DNA of 5,673 nucleotides from NCBI GenBank assembly GCA_903643055.1, contig CAHJWV010000035.1, positions 1 to 5,673 on the forward strand, given 5' to 3'. The translations under genes were made by a program, and so were the position numbers. Positions 5,526 through 5,673 of this stretch are shown here, one piece after another. This DNA comes from Burkholderiales bacterium. GTDB taxonomy: Bacteria > Pseudomonadota > Gammaproteobacteria > Burkholderiales > Burkholderiaceae. Positions within the stretch are counted from its first letter, which is position 1; each line of letters starts with the position of its first letter. Below the pieces are notes generated by a model that was given only the letters and a program-made list of their open reading frames with translations, did not search any database and was not told the DNA's origin.

Positions 5526-5673
5526 GGATGCCCCGGCTTCGCTGCCGAAGCGGCTGGCGTGGCCGGCGCCGGGCGGGCGTTCAGGCTGCGCTCGATGGCT
5601 TTCAGGGCCTCCAGCTTTTCATTCAACTGATCGAGCTTGCGCTGGCTGTCACGCTGGCTGTCGCGAAGCTGCT
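5522..5673 (-). CDS. QseG/YfhG-like protein, C-terminal fragment (partial)
   Basis: The frame ending in TGA at 5524-5522 is open to the window edge and gives 49 residues. They form a charged, heptad-like coiled-coil segment with a doubled RDSQ unit, then KLDQLNEKLEALKAIERSL, and end in an Ala/Pro-rich tail. The LE.L..IERSL pattern resembles the C-terminus of E. coli QseG (YfhG), the outer-membrane lipoprotein between glrK and glrR that acts on the GlrK kinase. Four-base overlap with glrR and the glrK-qseG-glrR order support the call. The N-terminus and any lipobox are not visible, so the gene name is withheld. Confidence 0.65.
   Translation of the reverse strand, partial: QLRDSQRDSQRKLDQLNEKLEALKAIERSLNARPAPATPAASAAKPGHP
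5536..5551 (-). other. Hairpin just upstream of the glrR ribosome-binding site
   Basis: GCTTCG-GCAG-CGAAGC forms a perfect 6-bp stem with a tetraloop inside the last codons of the upstream gene, about 10 nt before the glrR ATG and just before its GGGG. It could affect coupled translation, but no T tract follows, so it is not a terminator. It may be chance in Ala-rich coding sequence. Confidence 0.3.

Noticed and set aside
4857..5630. 257-codon plus-strand frame opposite glrR
   Set aside because: No family resemblance, Gln/Arg/His-rich shadow composition, and opposite a fully conserved NtrC-type protein.

Overview
This GC-rich window looks like a piece of chromosome from a betaproteobacterium, probably of the Burkholderiales. 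That assignment is inferred from base composition, protein character, and a tRNA-Tyr in a position resembling the start of the Tyr-Gly-Thr-tuf cluster of that group. No mobile element, CRISPR array or rRNA is visible. Everything that looks real is transcribed on the minus strand, so biological order runs from high to low coordinates.

Layout in transcription order: (1) 5673-5522, the 3' end of a QseG/YfhG-like coiled-coil protein. (2) 5525-4164, a complete NtrC-type response regulator very close to E. coli GlrR/QseF, joined to the previous gene by an ATGA overlap. (3) 4163-4003, a 161-bp intergenic region rich in regulatory sites. (4) 4002-2440, opgG (mdoG), a secreted GH186-type glucan protein. 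(5) 2467-299, opgH (mdoH), the membrane beta-1,2-glucan synthase, overlapping opgG by 28 bp. (6) An intrinsic terminator at about 277-242. (7) A tRNA-Tyr gene with a probable promoter, cut by the window's left edge.

The most interesting part is the gap between glrR and opgG. Read towards opgG it contains two near-identical inverted repeats of the form TGTCGC-N6-GCGAC, 66 bp apart; a 13/13 match to the IHF consensus; and a -24/-12 sigma-54 promoter with exact GG-N10-GC spacing. This is the standard layout of a promoter controlled by a sigma-54 activator (upstream activator sites, IHF bend, -24/-12 element). The inverted repeats resemble the TGTC-N10-GACA motif that I recall for E. coli GlrR sites at glmY. 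The gene next to them encodes a GlrR-like protein whose recognition helix appears the same as in E. coli. The inference is that GlrR, with its kinase and QseG partner, directly switches on osmoregulated periplasmic glucan synthesis here. One point does not fit: the predicted transcription start lies only about 3 nt before the opgG ATG and excludes its GGAG ribosome-binding site. Either the message is nearly leaderless, opgG starts further downstream, or a second promoter exists.

OpgG and OpgH work as a pair. OpgH polymerises glucose from UDP-glucose into beta-1,2-glucan and moves it across the inner membrane; OpgG processes it in the periplasm. No glucan-substituting genes (opgB, opgC) are present in the window.
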